A stretch of 64,000 bases of DNA from Bifidobacterium pullorum DSM 20433. Its GTDB lineage: Bacteria > Actinomycetota > Actinomycetes > Actinomycetales > Bifidobacteriaceae. A program made the translations under genes and the position numbers. Positions 27,401 to 36,510 of this stretch are shown piece after piece (the first letter of the stretch is position 1; each line of letters begins with the position of its first letter). The stretch is from assembly GCF_000771405.1 (NCBI RefSeq), contig NZ_JDUI01000012.1, positions 1 through 64,000 on the forward strand, written 5' to 3'. The notes below the pieces were generated by a model. That model was not told the DNA's origin. It saw only the letters and a program-made list of their open reading frames with translations, and did no database searches.

Positions 27401-30400
27401 GAAGGTGGCGCGGATGGCGGTGGTCGTCACCGGGTCGAACTGGACGCGGTTGTAGTTCGCGCCCGCGTAGGTGGGGGTGCGCACCTGGTTCGGCAGCGTC
27501 TTCCATTCACCGGATTCGTCCAGATACTCCAGCGTGTAGACCGAAGGCTCCTTGTAGCCGGTGATCGTCTGGCTGGACGAGGTCTGGTAGAAGTACAGAC
27601 GCACGTCGTCGATGGTCTGGGCGCCGTCCTTGAAGGTCACGGCGATCGTGTCCGTATCGTTCGACGAGCCCTTGGTGCCCCAGAACGACTCCATGACGTT
27701 CTTGCCGTCCACGGCGTTGGTGGCCGGATAGCCGTCGGCCTCGTAGGTGGCCTCGACGTCGGCGCCGCGAGCCACGTCGATCTGGCTGTCGGAGGCGGAG
27801 TCGATGTTCTGGCCGGAGGTGGCGAAGATCTCGGTCACGCGGTCATCGGCGTCATAGGTCACCTGGTTGGCGGCGGGCAGGTTCGCGGTGGTCGCACCGG
27901 TCACCTGGGCGCCGGAGTCGTCCATCACCTCGACCGTGCCGGTGGTCGGGTCATAGACCAGATGCGCCAGCTTGTCGGAGGTGAACACGGCCTTGCCGTC
28001 CAGATACAGGGTGTAGCCCTTCGGCGCGTTGTACGTGCCGTCGTTGTTCCACACGATGGACAGGTCCTGGCCGTGGTAGCTCAGGTTGTTCACCGTGAAG
28101 TGCTCCCAGTCCGGCAGGGCGATCGGGTTGAGCTCGATCTTGTTGTCCTCGCGCGGCACCATGCCGGCCACGTCCTCGATGATCGTCCAGTTGGTGGTGC
28201 CCAGCTGGGTGTGATGGATCCAAGAGCGGTAGGTGATCTTGCCGCCGTTCTGTGTGGAGTCCAGGTTCTTGTCGACGTTGTTGACCACGCCGTCGCCGTT
28301 CAGGTCGCCGACGTTGTCGTTATCCATGTTCCAGAACTCGTTCTGGTCGGGATAGTTGTTGTTGCCGCCCTGGTAGTGCGCGAACGCCACCCAGTACAGC
28401 AGCTTCTTGAACGTCTCGGACGTGATGTAGCCGTTGTCGTCCGCGTTGTAGTCGCGGATGCCCGCGGAGTAGATCTGCAGCAGCGGCGTGGCGTTGATGA
28501 TCGAGAAGTTGTTGGAGCCCGGGAAGCCCAGTTCCTCCTTGTCCGCCTGGTTCGCGGTGAAGAACGGGAAGATCGGGAACTCGTCGGCGTCGGCGAACAG
28601 GCGCAGCGCCTCCTCGTACTCGGCCTGGTATCCTTCCTCGCCCTCGGAGGGGATCAGACCCACCGAGTACGGGTAGTAGTTGTTGTTCTCCTTGTACTTC
28701 GCGAAGGCGCCGTCGCTCAGCCACTTGTGCTGGATGAGCTTGGTCTCCGGGTTCCACAGCTCGGTCAGGACGTCGTCCTTGATGTTGTCGGCGGTCTCCT
28801 GCATCGTGTCGGCCTTCTCCTGCAACTCGGCCTTCTTGGCCTCGTCGGTCTCCGCCTCGGCGGCGGCGTAGTAGGCCTGGGCGGCGGCGTTGGCGTTCGC
28901 CCACATGTTGGCGGAGCCGTCCGCGCGGTCCATGCGCTGGCCGCTGCGTCCGGGCTCGGAGAAGGACACCGCGTCCGCGTCGTTGCCGGTCATCGACCAC
29001 CAGGACCAGTCGATCAGGTAGTTCTCGTTGTCGTTCTGGTTGTCGTTGTCGTCCGGTTCGCTCTCGGAGTTCAGCAGGCCGTTGACGTCATCGGAGCCGT
29101 AATCGCCCAGCGCCTCGGCGAGGGACGACGGACCGCCGTGGACCTTATACGAATCCCAGCCGGCCTTGGTGATGTACTGCGTGTAGCTGTGGTTCCAGTT
29201 GGCGGGATCGCCCGGGTTGTCGTGGTAATAGTAGTACCCCGACTGACCCTTCTTGGCGGTCTGGCCGGCCGACACCCAGGTGCCGTAGGCCAGGTCCGGA
29301 TTACGCAGCCACTTGGTGTCGTTGATGAACATGCCGGAGGTCAGCACGATCTGGTTGTTGTAGCCCAGCACACCCTCGATGGAGGTCGGGTACTGGAACG
29401 TGTTGCCGGGCATGTTCGCGTCGAGCGAGTTGAACCGGGCGAGCCACCAGCGGTAGACCACGGTCTTGTCGATGTTGTGCTCGGGGGTTTCGATGTAGGG
29501 GATGTTGTCGACCCACCACTGGTTGTAGGTGGTCACCGAATCCTTGTAGGAGGCGGCCGGATCGACCAGGTCGCCGGTGTAGCGCGCCTCGTACTCGGTG
29601 GTGGAACCGGGCAGCTCCTCGGTGATCATGCCGAGCTGGACCTTGGTGGTCTGCGGGACGTTGGCGTCCAGCGTCATCGTGGAGACGAGCGCGCCGTCCT
29701 GCACGGTGAAGCCGTTGCCCGAGAACCGCGGGTACAGCGTGGTCAGGTCGTTCTTGGCGTTGGTGCGTCCGGTCAGCTCCGTGGCGCCGTTCTCGCCGGT
29801 GTCGGCGAACGGCGACTCGGCGGTGAGGGTGACCTCGCCGCCCGTGGTGCTGGACACCTCGAGGTTGGCCACCATCACGTTGTTGTAGGTGATGTACTTG
29901 GTTTCGGTGATGGTGACGGTGCCGTCCGCGTTGCTGAACACGGTGGTGAAGTAGCTCGGGGTCTGCTTGCGCTGGGATGCATCCTCACGCATGCGCTGCT
30001 CCACGCCGTCCAGGCTCACGCCGATGGTGAAGCCGTTCTTGCCGGTGGAATCCCAGTACGCGGCGTCGCCTACGAAGCCCAGCGAGCCCGGGGTGTGCGT
30101 GTACATGTACATCGCACGGCCACGGGTGAACAGGTAGCTGTTGCCGTCGGCGCCCTCATAGTAGTACTCGCCCGCCTCGTTCTCGCCCGTGCCGTTGGGC
30201 TCGTTGCCGGTGCGGGTCAGGATCTTGTCGATGTAGAAGTCGTGATCGGTGTCGGTGCCGGCGCCGTTGGCCACGTCCTTGTCGAAGATGGTCTTGAGGT
30301 AGCTGGTCGACGGATCGTAGGTCAGCCCGTTCTCTTCAAGATAGCCAAGATACGTGGGATCGTCGGACCCGTAGAAATGGGGATATCCCATCGCCGAATT

Positions 30401-30553
30401 CGGGTTCTCGATCACGGCATCGTCGGCCGCGAGCGCCGTCGACGCCGGAACCAGCATCGAAGCGGCGACCAGACCGGCGATCAGCGCCGTTCCCGATCGC
30501 GTGAGCACGGTACGGAAGTATGACCTTCCTCCCGGCCTCATCTGTGAACTCAT
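24431..30553 (-). CDS. hypBA2: Cell-wall GH121 beta-L-arabinobiosidase (HypBA2-like)
   Basis: 2040 residues with a signal peptide ending near ALAA (about 42). The catalytic part (to about 950), beginning YPHFYGSDDPTYLGYLEENGL and containing NKTVVYRWWLARFNSLD-like and YRSWIHHTQLGTTNW motifs, matches the GH121 enzyme that releases beta-Ara2 from hydroxyproline-linked arabinans. Discoidin-like binding domains and Ig-like repeats follow. Four FIVAR repeats occupy about 1690-1985 (each with DKTAL, ALD/LRE and a DA.Q..VD.A pattern). The C-terminus is LSATG, a hydrophobic helix and RRYMTGK, a sortase signal variant. AGGAG lies 8 bases before the ATG. Own promoter and operator at 30696-30725. Confidence 0.92.
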   Translation of the reverse strand: MSSQMRPGGRSYFRTVLTRSGTALIAGLVAASMLVPASTALAADDAVIENPNSAMGYPHFYGSDDPTYLGYLEENGLTYDPSTSYLKTIFDKDVANGAGTDTDHDFYIDKILTRTGNEPNGTGENEAGEYYYEGADGNSYLFTRGRAMYMYTHTPGSLGFVGDAAYWDSTGKNGFTIGVSLDGVEQRMREDASQRKQTPSYFTTVFSNADGTVTITETKYITYNNVMVANLEVSSTTGGEVTLTAESPFADTGENGATELTGRTNAKNDLTTLYPRFSGNGFTVQDGALVSTMTLDANVPQTTKVQLGMITEELPGSTTEYEARYTGDLVDPAASYKDSVTTYNQWWVDNIPYIETPEHNIDKTVVYRWWLARFNSLDANMPGNTFQYPTSIEGVLGYNNQIVLTSGMFINDTKWLRNPDLAYGTWVSAGQTAKKGQSGYYYYHDNPGDPANWNHSYTQYITKAGWDSYKVHGGPSSLAEALGDYGSDDVNGLLNSESEPDDNDNQNDNENYLIDWSWWSMTGNDADAVSFSEPGRSGQRMDRADGSANMWANANAAAQAYYAAAEAETDEAKKAELQEKADTMQETADNIKDDVLTELWNPETKLIQHKWLSDGAFAKYKENNNYYPYSVGLIPSEGEEGYQAEYEEALRLFADADEFPIFPFFTANQADKEELGFPGSNNFSIINATPLLQIYSAGIRDYNADDNGYITSETFKKLLYWVAFAHYQGGNNNYPDQNEFWNMDNDNVGDLNGDGVVNNVDKNLDSTQNGGKITYRSWIHHTQLGTTNWTIIEDVAGMVPREDNKIELNPIALPDWEHFTVNNLSYHGQDLSIVWNNDGTYNAPKGYTLYLDGKAVFTSDKLAHLVYDPTTGTVEVMDDSGAQVTGATTANLPAANQVTYDADDRVTEIFATSGQNIDSASDSQIDVARGADVEATYEADGYPATNAVDGKNVMESFWGTKGSSNDTDTIAVTFKDGAQTIDDVRLYFYQTSSSQTITGYKEPSVYTLEYLDESGEWKTLPNQVRTPTYAGANYNRVQFDPVTTTAIRATFTPQAGQAIGLKSIQAYNTGIEPTAEPTNQAPSIDAYVDSSTSSGAELVGVVKDDGLPGGELDVTWEQVSGPEGGVASFMDDKAASTTVTFNIEGDYVLRLTASDGEKSASVDVTVHGVPSDGTVNIASQATATASSRNSYAIGDVDILNDGIVDLEGSDTMKSWNNWGQQWDKTPTVTYEWDAEVPLSKVQAYFWTDNGGVLLPADWKVQYWDAAVEDWADVTLKEGQSYTVNRAQGNEVSFEQVWTSKMRIVLTKRADDGNGVGLSELEAYVADPLGVDNVHRMVQAGTKAEELDLPDTVSAYYADGSRHDLKVSWSSVSDDQLVDGAVITLNGTVTGALSGAQAILNVKSDADNQNSGTAQPIEQSVYRGAESITLPTTVPVQFPNGAQDDRAVTWDEATVAAVDLNTVGDYVVTGTADGASGQARLTIHVLVNPNDVQEPEPGPEPEPEPLEGWIEGQAASLQASAEASWSPAAGKLNDGVVIDDTWPSTDEADVNAMVWGTWGVADDGIYAEYTWDAAATIDSSRVQFWANCSEAQDDDPGLEIPDAWQIQYKDAEGNWQPVTPTANGAYTVVRNDPTHRGEAEDGGWSTVTFEPVETTGLRLVLTPRATVEGASIPYYGTAVAEWGVHAVENEEPEPEPEPEPVDKTALKATIDAAGALDQNRFTPASWQVLADALANAQAVYDNAEATEADVADATAKLEDAQKNLVAKADKSALQIAIDAADRLDQSAYTEESWAAVADALESANAVMQDENATQQAVDDAAQALNDAVGKLEAKPVEPVEADKTALKAAVDKADALREADYTPETWSVFSQALADAKAVLMADDATQEQVDAAAQTLQDAVLGLKPAETTDPDDPDEPGDTVDTSKLAATIAKGQAVDRNAYTAESLKALDQALSDAQQVMSDKDATQEEVDAAIQAIEDALNGLQKAPTTGGQTKPGDQTTKPGGDLSATGAAVIGVAAVTLLALAGAVAIAARRYMTGK

Positions 30554-30695
30554 GGATTGAACTCCTCTCAGGCTTCCGCCTGCTCTGCTTCATTGCAGTG
30601 GCCACGGCGACGTCCGCGTCGCGACCACCCTGACGAAATGAGAGAAAAAACGCGAAACACCGTCTGGAGAACAGAATATTCGCATTGTTTTTACA

Positions 30696-30725
30696 AGAAT
30701 ACCCTTGCGAAAGCCTTTACGCAAG
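30696..30725 (-). promoter_or_regulatory. Promoter and overlapping LacI-type operator of the GH121 gene
   Basis: Minus-strand TTGCGT (30724-30719) and TATTCT (30701-30696) are 17 bases apart. The interval is filled by an imperfect palindrome, CTTGCG...CGCAAG at 30704-30725 with core GAAAGCCTTT. The same GCGAAAGC core appears in two sites upstream of the solute-binding protein gene, so the divergent LacI regulator probably binds all three and represses. Confidence 0.7.
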
Positions 30726-30756
30726 TTTCCCCATGTCGGCATTGGACGCCTGCAAA

Positions 30757-30787
30757 CAGCCGCCCCTTCTTATGGAAGGGGCGGCTG
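30757..30787 (-). terminator. Terminator of the GH127 gene
   Basis: CAGCCGCCCCTT (30757-30768) and AAGGGGCGGCTG (30776-30787) form a perfect 12-bp stem with a 7-base loop followed on the minus strand by TTTGC. It separates the transporter-GH127 unit from the GH121 promoter. Confidence 0.8.
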
Positions 30788-30893
30788 CATCTCTCATTTC
30801 ATGACCGGTCGGCCAACTCCAGACTCAGGCCGACCGACCATCCCGCCCGGCAACGCGGATATCTCCCGCGGCGTCGGGCAAGCTTGCCTTATG

Positions 30894-32912
30894 TCACGAC
30901 CGGTTCAGCCAGACCGTCATCTGGCCGTCGGCGCGATTGGCCCAGGTGTAATAGGGCACCATCCTGAGCTCGGCCAGCTCGGAGATGCCGCGCTCCTCCG
31001 CGCTGAGATACAACGGCCCATCACACGGGTCCTCCTGGGCGCGTACGGCGGCCTTGGTCACCACGCCGACGCCACCCAGCAGGTCGGGGTCATACCGGTA
31101 GCCGGCCTCGGTCGGAGTCGCCCCGCTGATCGAATACAGCCACAGCGGCCCCTCGTTGTCGCACTCCTCGGCGCAGTACACAAGCGGGCCGCGCATGACG
31201 GCCACCTTGCCCGCATCCTCGCGCACCCGGTTGGAGGCACGCACCAGCCTGACGCCCATGTTCAGCCCCAACACCACGGCGAACCTGTCAGCACCGGCCG
31301 GCACCTCGATGTAGACGAAGCCGTCCTCCACGCCATCGGTCACCTGCTCGCCCTCCACGGTCAACGTGTATTGGCCGGCCGACCATGCCGGCACACGCAC
31401 GCCGAAACGCACGGGCGTCTCGTTTGGGTTCGACACGCTCCAGGAAATCTCGCCGTCCCACGGGTAGTCGCCGGTCTGCTCGATGCGCACGCCGTTGGCG
31501 AACGTGGCCTTCGAGGCGATGAACTGGTGGGCCAGAATCGTGCCGTCGGCCATGACCGTGTAAATGTAGCGGTCGATCGACGTGATCAGACGTGCCAGAT
31601 TGGACGGGCAGCAGGCGCAGGCGAACCATCCGGCGCGGTGGGTAAGCACGTGGCCCTTGTCCGGGGTACCGGCGGAGGCGGCCGGATCGGCCTCAAGCGG
31701 GTTGACGTAGTAGAAATGCGTGCCATCCAGGGACATGCCGGCCAACGCACCGTTGAACAGCTCCTTCTCCAGCACGTCGCCGTATTCGCCCTTGGCCCGC
31801 AACGCCAGCATCTGACGGGCGAAGAAGCTCATACCCACGGAGGCGCAGGTCTCGCCGTACATCGTGTCATTCGGCAGGTCATAGTCGTACGTGAACGACT
31901 CGCCCACATGGGTGGAGCCGATCTGTCCCGTGATGTACATGCGGCGGCGCACGATGCTGTTCCACAGGCGCTCGGCGGACTCGGCGAGCGAGGCGTCCCC
32001 CGTCAGTCGGGCGATGTGCGCCAGTCCCGTGCACAGGTAGGCCACACGCACCGCATGGCCCTGCGCGTCCCGCTGGTCGGCGATCGGCTCGGCCGCCTGG
32101 TAGTAGGTGCGCGGGAAGTCGCGGATCATCGAGAAGAAGTCACGGTCCCACCCGTCGGCGCGGTTCTGGTTGTCATAGAAGTCGGGGTCCTGACCACGGA
32201 TGTTCAGGAACCAGCGACCCATCATCGCGTACCGCTCCTCGCCAGTGGCCTCGGCCAGGCGCGCGAGTGCCAGCTCGATCTCGGGATGGCCGTCCGCACC
32301 GTGGACCTGGGTCTCGCCGTCCCCGAAGTTCGCCTCGATGCACGCGGCCATGCGCTTGGCGATCTCCAGCGCCTTCTCGTTGCCGGTCGCCTGCCAGTAG
32401 GCCACGGCGGCCTCGATGTAATGGCCCATCGAGTACAGCTCGTGCGACTGCTGGATGCGTTTGAAGACACGGTCCTTCCACTGGATCTGGAAGAACGTGT
32501 CCAGATAGCCGTCCTCGCGCTGCGCGCGGGCGATCAGATCGACCACATCGTCGGCGAGACGGCGCAGCTGCGGATCGTCCCGATGATGCAGCGCGTACGC
32601 CACGGCCTCCAACCACTTGTAGACGTCGGAATCCTGGAACGGCATGCCGTGGAACGGCGCATCCTGTTCGCCGGCGGCCACTTTCAGGTTGCGGATGGAG
32701 TGGTTGAGCTTGTCGTAGCTGTCTACCGGATTGCCGCCCGGATCCGGCGGCAGGTCGACCTCCTGCTCGCCGTTGAGCACGGCCCACTGGTACGGCAGCA
32801 CCTTGTCGATGACCAGATTGATGTAACGGGTCCAGAACGCCGAGGTGATCTCGACGTCGGGAAGCCGGGCCTCGGTGCCGGCGGCTCCCGGAAATGCTGT
32901 TGTTGCTCCCAT
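30894..32912 (-). CDS. hypBA1: GH127 beta-L-arabinofuranosidase (HypBA1-like)
   Basis: 672 residues, no signal peptide, so cytoplasmic. The zinc and nucleophile positions of HypBA1 are visible: Glu354 and Cys356 in GETCASVG, and the Cys434-Cys435 pair in FACACCPSN, where one Cys is the nucleophile in GH127. The (alpha/alpha)6 barrel signature DSDVYKWLEAVAYAL and GYLDTFFQ are present. The enzyme should split imported beta-L-arabinobiose to arabinose. The start MGATTAF at 32912 fits the known length (about 660). It follows the ABC permease genes in the same direction after a 177-base gap holding a large hairpin. Confidence 0.95.
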   Translation of the reverse strand: MGATTAFPGAAGTEARLPDVEITSAFWTRYINLVIDKVLPYQWAVLNGEQEVDLPPDPGGNPVDSYDKLNHSIRNLKVAAGEQDAPFHGMPFQDSDVYKWLEAVAYALHHRDDPQLRRLADDVVDLIARAQREDGYLDTFFQIQWKDRVFKRIQQSHELYSMGHYIEAAVAYWQATGNEKALEIAKRMAACIEANFGDGETQVHGADGHPEIELALARLAEATGEERYAMMGRWFLNIRGQDPDFYDNQNRADGWDRDFFSMIRDFPRTYYQAAEPIADQRDAQGHAVRVAYLCTGLAHIARLTGDASLAESAERLWNSIVRRRMYITGQIGSTHVGESFTYDYDLPNDTMYGETCASVGMSFFARQMLALRAKGEYGDVLEKELFNGALAGMSLDGTHFYYVNPLEADPAASAGTPDKGHVLTHRAGWFACACCPSNLARLITSIDRYIYTVMADGTILAHQFIASKATFANGVRIEQTGDYPWDGEISWSVSNPNETPVRFGVRVPAWSAGQYTLTVEGEQVTDGVEDGFVYIEVPAGADRFAVVLGLNMGVRLVRASNRVREDAGKVAVMRGPLVYCAEECDNEGPLWLYSISGATPTEAGYRYDPDLLGGVGVVTKAAVRAQEDPCDGPLYLSAEERGISELAELRMVPYYTWANRADGQMTVWLNRS

Positions 32913-32978
32913 GGATGGCTTTCTTTCGTTGGGCCTTCGCCCCCGACCTCCCGCTCCGCAGCGCTTGCGTAAGGAATG

Positions 32979-33032
32979 CACGTGGCCGGCCGCCCACGTC
33001 CTGACGCACGAACATGCACGGCCGGCCACGTG
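32979..33032. repeat. 14-bp perfect inverted repeat between permease and GH127 genes
   Basis: CACGTGGCCGGCCG (32979-32992) and CGGCCGGCCACGTG (33019-33032) are exact complements, 26 bases apart. On the mRNA this is a strong stem ahead of the GH127 start with no T tract, so an mRNA-processing or stability element setting different enzyme and transporter levels is more likely than a terminator. Confidence 0.65.
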
Positions 33033-33088
33033 TTGTTGGGAGGAAAGGAGGGAAGGAAGTTTGTTCTGTCAGTTACCGATGCGGCCGG

Positions 33089-33907
33089 TCAGCCCTTGAC
33101 CGCGCCGGCGGTGAAGCCCTTGACGTAGTACTTCTGCAGGGCCAGGAACAGGATCGCGGCCGGGATCATCAGCACGACGACGCCCGCTTCGGTGGCGCCG
33201 TAGTCGATGACGCCCATCGTCTGCTGGCGCATGTTGACCATGGCCAACGGCAGCGGGGTGTTGTCCGAGCCGGCGAGGTACAGCGGGATCATGAAGTTGT
33301 TCCAGGCCTCCAGGAAGGCCAGCAGGCCGACGGTGACCATCGAGGGCTTGACGACCGGGACCAGCACACGGATCAGCGCCTGCAGCGAGTTGCAGCCGTC
33401 CACCATGGCCGCCTCCTCGAGCTCCCTGGGGATGGCGTCGAACGCGTTGCGCATGATGAACGTGGACATCGGCAGCTGGAACAGCGTGATGACCAGGCCG
33501 ATGCCAACCAGCGTGTTGTTCAGGCCGATCTGGCTGTACCACACCATCAGCGGGATCAGCAGCGAGGCGTACGGCACCATCAGGATGGACAGCGTGACCA
33601 TGAATCCCAGGTCACGGCCCGGATACTCGAATCGGGAGAACGAGTAGCCGGCCATCGTGCAGATCACCACGGACAGCACGATGGTGATCAGCGAGATGAC
33701 CACCGAATTGAACAGGTAGGCGGGCAGGCCGGCCTGGTAGTTAAACAGCGTGACGTAGTTGTTGACGCCCCACCCGTCGGTCTGCGCCGAACCCGGCTGC
33801 GGACTGAACGAGCTGACGATGACCCAGACCAGCGGCGCGATGAAGACGAGGGCGAGGATGGCCTGCAGGATGCGGCCGATGACGCGCTTCCACAACGGAG
33901 TAGTCAT
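33089..33907 (-). CDS. ABC sugar transporter permease, MalG type
   Basis: 272 residues with six predicted helices. The cytoplasmic EAA loop is EEAAMVDGCNSLQALIRVLVPVVKP, the contact with the ATPase in MalFGK-type importers. AAGGAGGG precedes the ATG by 5-6 bases. It lies 12 bases behind the other permease gene. No ATPase gene is present in the locus, so a shared MsmK-type ATPase encoded elsewhere is probable, as is usual in bifidobacteria. Substrate is inferred from context as a beta-L-arabino-oligosaccharide. Confidence 0.93.
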   Translation of the reverse strand: MTTPLWKRVIGRILQAILALVFIAPLVWVIVSSFSPQPGSAQTDGWGVNNYVTLFNYQAGLPAYLFNSVVISLITIVLSVVICTMAGYSFSRFEYPGRDLGFMVTLSILMVPYASLLIPLMVWYSQIGLNNTLVGIGLVITLFQLPMSTFIMRNAFDAIPRELEEAAMVDGCNSLQALIRVLVPVVKPSMVTVGLLAFLEAWNNFMIPLYLAGSDNTPLPLAMVNMRQQTMGVIDYGATEAGVVVLMIPAAILFLALQKYYVKGFTAGAVKG

Positions 33908-33919
33908 GATGGTCCCTCC

Positions 33920-34846
33920 TTACTTGGTGTTGTCGCGCATGCCGCGCATCTGGATGGAGTTGATGATGACCAGGGCCACCAGCACCAGCAGCGAGAGCGC
34001 CGCCGCCATGCCGAGGTCCTTCTTGGAATCGAAGGCGAAGTTGTAGATGAGCTCCACCACCGTCATCGTGGCGTTGTTCGGACCACCCTTGGTCAGGATG
34101 AAGAACTGGTCGAAAGCCAGGATCGAGCCGGTGACGCAGTAGACCAGGCACATCACGATGGTCGGCTTCATCAATGGCAGCGTGATCGAGCGGAAGATGC
34201 GCCAGGTGCTGGCGCCGTCCATGCGGGCCGCCTCATACAGTTCACCCGGAATGGACTGCAGGCCGATCATCATGAGCAGCATGTAGTAGCCGGAGAAACG
34301 CCAGACGATGACGATGATCGTGGCCCACAGCGCGGACTGGCCGGTGGCGAGCACCGAACCGCCGTCCTCCATGAGACCGAAGAAGCTCAGGATCTTGGTC
34401 ACCGGCCCCACCTGCGGGGAATACAGCGCATAGAACAGCAGTGAGGCGGAGGCCAGGCCCGTCGCGCTCGGCAGCAGGAAACAGGTGCGCAGCACGTTGT
34501 TCCACTTGGAGCTCTCCTGGACGATCAAGGCCAATCCCAGACCGAGCACCAGCAGGAAAATCGTGACGATCACCGTATATTCCAAGGTGAACAGAATCGA
34601 CTGCCCCAACAGCGGATGACTGAACACCTCGATGAAGTTCTCCGGGAAGTTCCACCCACGGTTGCCGCCCATCAGGCTCCAACGGGAGCAGGCCATGACG
34701 ACCAGCAGCACGATCGGAACGAAGAACAGCGCGACGATCATCACCCAGTCGGGAAGCGCATACAGCAGACCGCGCCGCGTCGCGTCGGCTTTGGCCTTGG
34801 ACTTGCGCATCTGCCCCGTTGAGGGTTGTTTGGAGACGCTTGTCAT
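33920..34846 (-). CDS. ABC sugar transporter permease, MalF type
   Basis: 308 residues, with a basic cytoplasmic N-terminus and six helices (first at LPDWVMIVALFFVPIVLLVVMA). EAA loop: YEAARMDGASTWRIFRSITLPLMKP. GAGGAG precedes the ATG by 5 bases. It should form a heterodimer with the product of the downstream gene. The order binding protein, MalF-type, MalG-type is standard for carbohydrate uptake-1 transporters. Confidence 0.93.
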   Translation of the reverse strand: MTSVSKQPSTGQMRKSKAKADATRRGLLYALPDWVMIVALFFVPIVLLVVMACSRWSLMGGNRGWNFPENFIEVFSHPLLGQSILFTLEYTVIVTIFLLVLGLGLALIVQESSKWNNVLRTCFLLPSATGLASASLLFYALYSPQVGPVTKILSFFGLMEDGGSVLATGQSALWATIIVIVWRFSGYYMLLMMIGLQSIPGELYEAARMDGASTWRIFRSITLPLMKPTIVMCLVYCVTGSILAFDQFFILTKGGPNNATMTVVELIYNFAFDSKKDLGMAAALSLLVLVALVIINSIQMRGMRDNTK

Positions 34847-35017
34847 ATTCTCTCCTCATCTAATGGTTGATTGGGATTCACCGATGAAATCCCTCATCGG
34901 CTCCGGACCATCGGCGGTCCGACGCCTATGACGCATCTCAGGGCGAAAGGGTGGGTGGCGCCCGGCGAACCGGACGCCACCCGGTACTCATCACTCAGCG
35001 GTCATGCGATGGCGCGT

Positions 35018-36337
35018 TCACTGGGCCAGCACATCGGTGATGGCCTGGTTGTCGGCCTCAAGGCTGTCGCCGGAGCCCCACACGTAGTTCTGGATCAGCA
35101 GCTGGTACGGCGAGCCGGCGGCGTTGAACGCCTCGTTGAACGCGGACGACTTCGGGGTCTGTCCGTTGCCGTCGATGATCGTGGAGTTGATGGTCTGGAT
35201 GCGCGGATCGGCATCCTCGTACGCGGTCTTCAGCGTCTCGATGTTGGAGGCGGTGTAGCCGTTGGCGGCGAAGACCTCGGCCTGCGTGTCGGACTGCATC
35301 AGCCAGTGCAGGAAGTTCCAGGCCTGGGCCACGTTCTTGCAGTCCTTGGAGATGCCCATCGCGTCGCCACCGAGGAAGGTGGAGGTGTTGCCCGAGGTGC
35401 CGGCGATCGGGGTCACACCGACCTCGAAGCCGCCCGAAGCCTCAGCGTCGAAGATGTCGTTGAGCGAGGTGTTCGGGTAGGGCATGACACCGATGTTGCC
35501 GTTGGCGAACGGCGCGGTCCAGGTGGCGCCGGTCTCCTCCTTGGAGCCCGCACCCAGGCCGTTGTCGGTGTTGGCGAGCTCACGGTAGGAGTCCAGCACG
35601 GCCTTGAAGGAGTCGTTGGTCAGCGTGGCCTCGGTGCCATCCTCGTTCATCACGGTCTCTCCGTCGGCCCACACGGACGGGAACAGCTTGAACACCAGCG
35701 CGCCACCGGACTGTCCGGCCAGGTAGGAGCCGGCCACGCCGTCCTTATCGAGGGCGGCCACGGCCTTGGCCTGCTCGGTGAAGGACTCAATGTCGGTCGG
35801 GCCCTGCTCCGGGTCGAGACCGGCCTGCTCGTACAGGTCCTTGTTCCACACCCACACGGAGACGTCGGTGATGAACGGCAGCGTGTGCTTGGCGCCGTCC
35901 ACGGTGCCGGCCTCGATGTGGCCCTGCTGGATGTCGTCCAAGTTGTCCAGGCCATCGATCTGCTCGGTGATATCGGCGAAGATGCCCTCGGATGCCCAGT
36001 ACGGGATGCGCACGACATCGCCGGCCAGGATGTCCGGCAGCGAGTCGGTCTGCGAGGCGCCGCCGACGCGGCCTTCCATATCATCGTTCGGGATGATCTC
36101 CAGCTTCACCTGGTTCTCGTGGGAGGCGTTGTACGCCTCGACCACGGCCTGGGCCTGACGCTCCAGCGGGGAGCGAGTCCACAGCGTGATCTCGGTGCCG
36201 TCGTCCGTGCCCTCGGCCGGGATGTCGGCCGAGGCGGTGGAGCCACCGCCATTGCCGCCGCAGGCGGCCAGCGGAACCAGGAGCGCGGCGGCCGCGATGC
36301 CGGCAAGCGTTCTCGTTACCTTATTGAAAGACACCAT
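35018..36337 (-). CDS. ABC transporter solute-binding lipoprotein
   Basis: 439 residues. A lipoprotein signal ends at LAAC (Cys26), followed by a Gly/Ser linker. The mature part has the family 1 extracellular binding-protein pattern (TEITLWTRSPLERQAQAVVEAYNASH near the start and GGDAMGISKDCKNVAQAWNFLHWLM later). It should be tethered outside the membrane and deliver an oligosaccharide to the two permeases downstream. It is the first gene of the minus-strand operon, and its promoter at 36466-36494 is flanked by two LacI-type operators. Confidence 0.93.
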   Translation of the reverse strand: MVSFNKVTRTLAGIAAAALLVPLAACGGNGGGSTASADIPAEGTDDGTEITLWTRSPLERQAQAVVEAYNASHENQVKLEIIPNDDMEGRVGGASQTDSLPDILAGDVVRIPYWASEGIFADITEQIDGLDNLDDIQQGHIEAGTVDGAKHTLPFITDVSVWVWNKDLYEQAGLDPEQGPTDIESFTEQAKAVAALDKDGVAGSYLAGQSGGALVFKLFPSVWADGETVMNEDGTEATLTNDSFKAVLDSYRELANTDNGLGAGSKEETGATWTAPFANGNIGVMPYPNTSLNDIFDAEASGGFEVGVTPIAGTSGNTSTFLGGDAMGISKDCKNVAQAWNFLHWLMQSDTQAEVFAANGYTASNIETLKTAYEDADPRIQTINSTIIDGNGQTPKSSAFNEAFNAAGSPYQLLIQNYVWGSGDSLEADNQAITDVLAQ

Positions 36338-36447
36338 ATTCGCTTCTTTCTCTTGTAGTTACCGCCCAACATCAATGTGAGAGACGGCGGCGGTCTATCC
36401 GCCCCACGGCTTCCCGACATTTGCGCCGCTATGCGTTTTCCCAAGTA

Positions 36448-36510
36448 TCGCGAAAGCCTTTTCTCATAGTACGATGTTTTTCTCAACTTTGCAAAATCGC
36501 TTTCGCAAAA
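36448..36510 (-). promoter_or_regulatory. Promoter of the transporter operon with two LacI-type operators
   Basis: Minus-strand TTGCAA (36494-36489) and TACTAT (36471-36466) are 17 bases apart. The -35 box lies inside a near-palindrome at 36488-36509 with outer arms TTTGC/GCAAA and a central CG. A second GCGAAAGCCTTTT half-conserved site at 36448-36462 lies just downstream of the -10 box. Both share the GCGAAAGC core with the operator at 30704-30725. Confidence 0.7.

Noticed and set aside
24020..30523. Very long open frame of over 2,100 codons opposite the GH121 gene
   Set aside because: It is the GC-biased antisense frame of hypBA2, with no domains and an implausible composition; the minus-strand product has a signal peptide, known domains and a sortase signal.
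30705..32972. Long plus-strand frame opposite the GH127 gene
   Set aside because: Antisense shadow; GH127 catalytic residues are on the minus strand.
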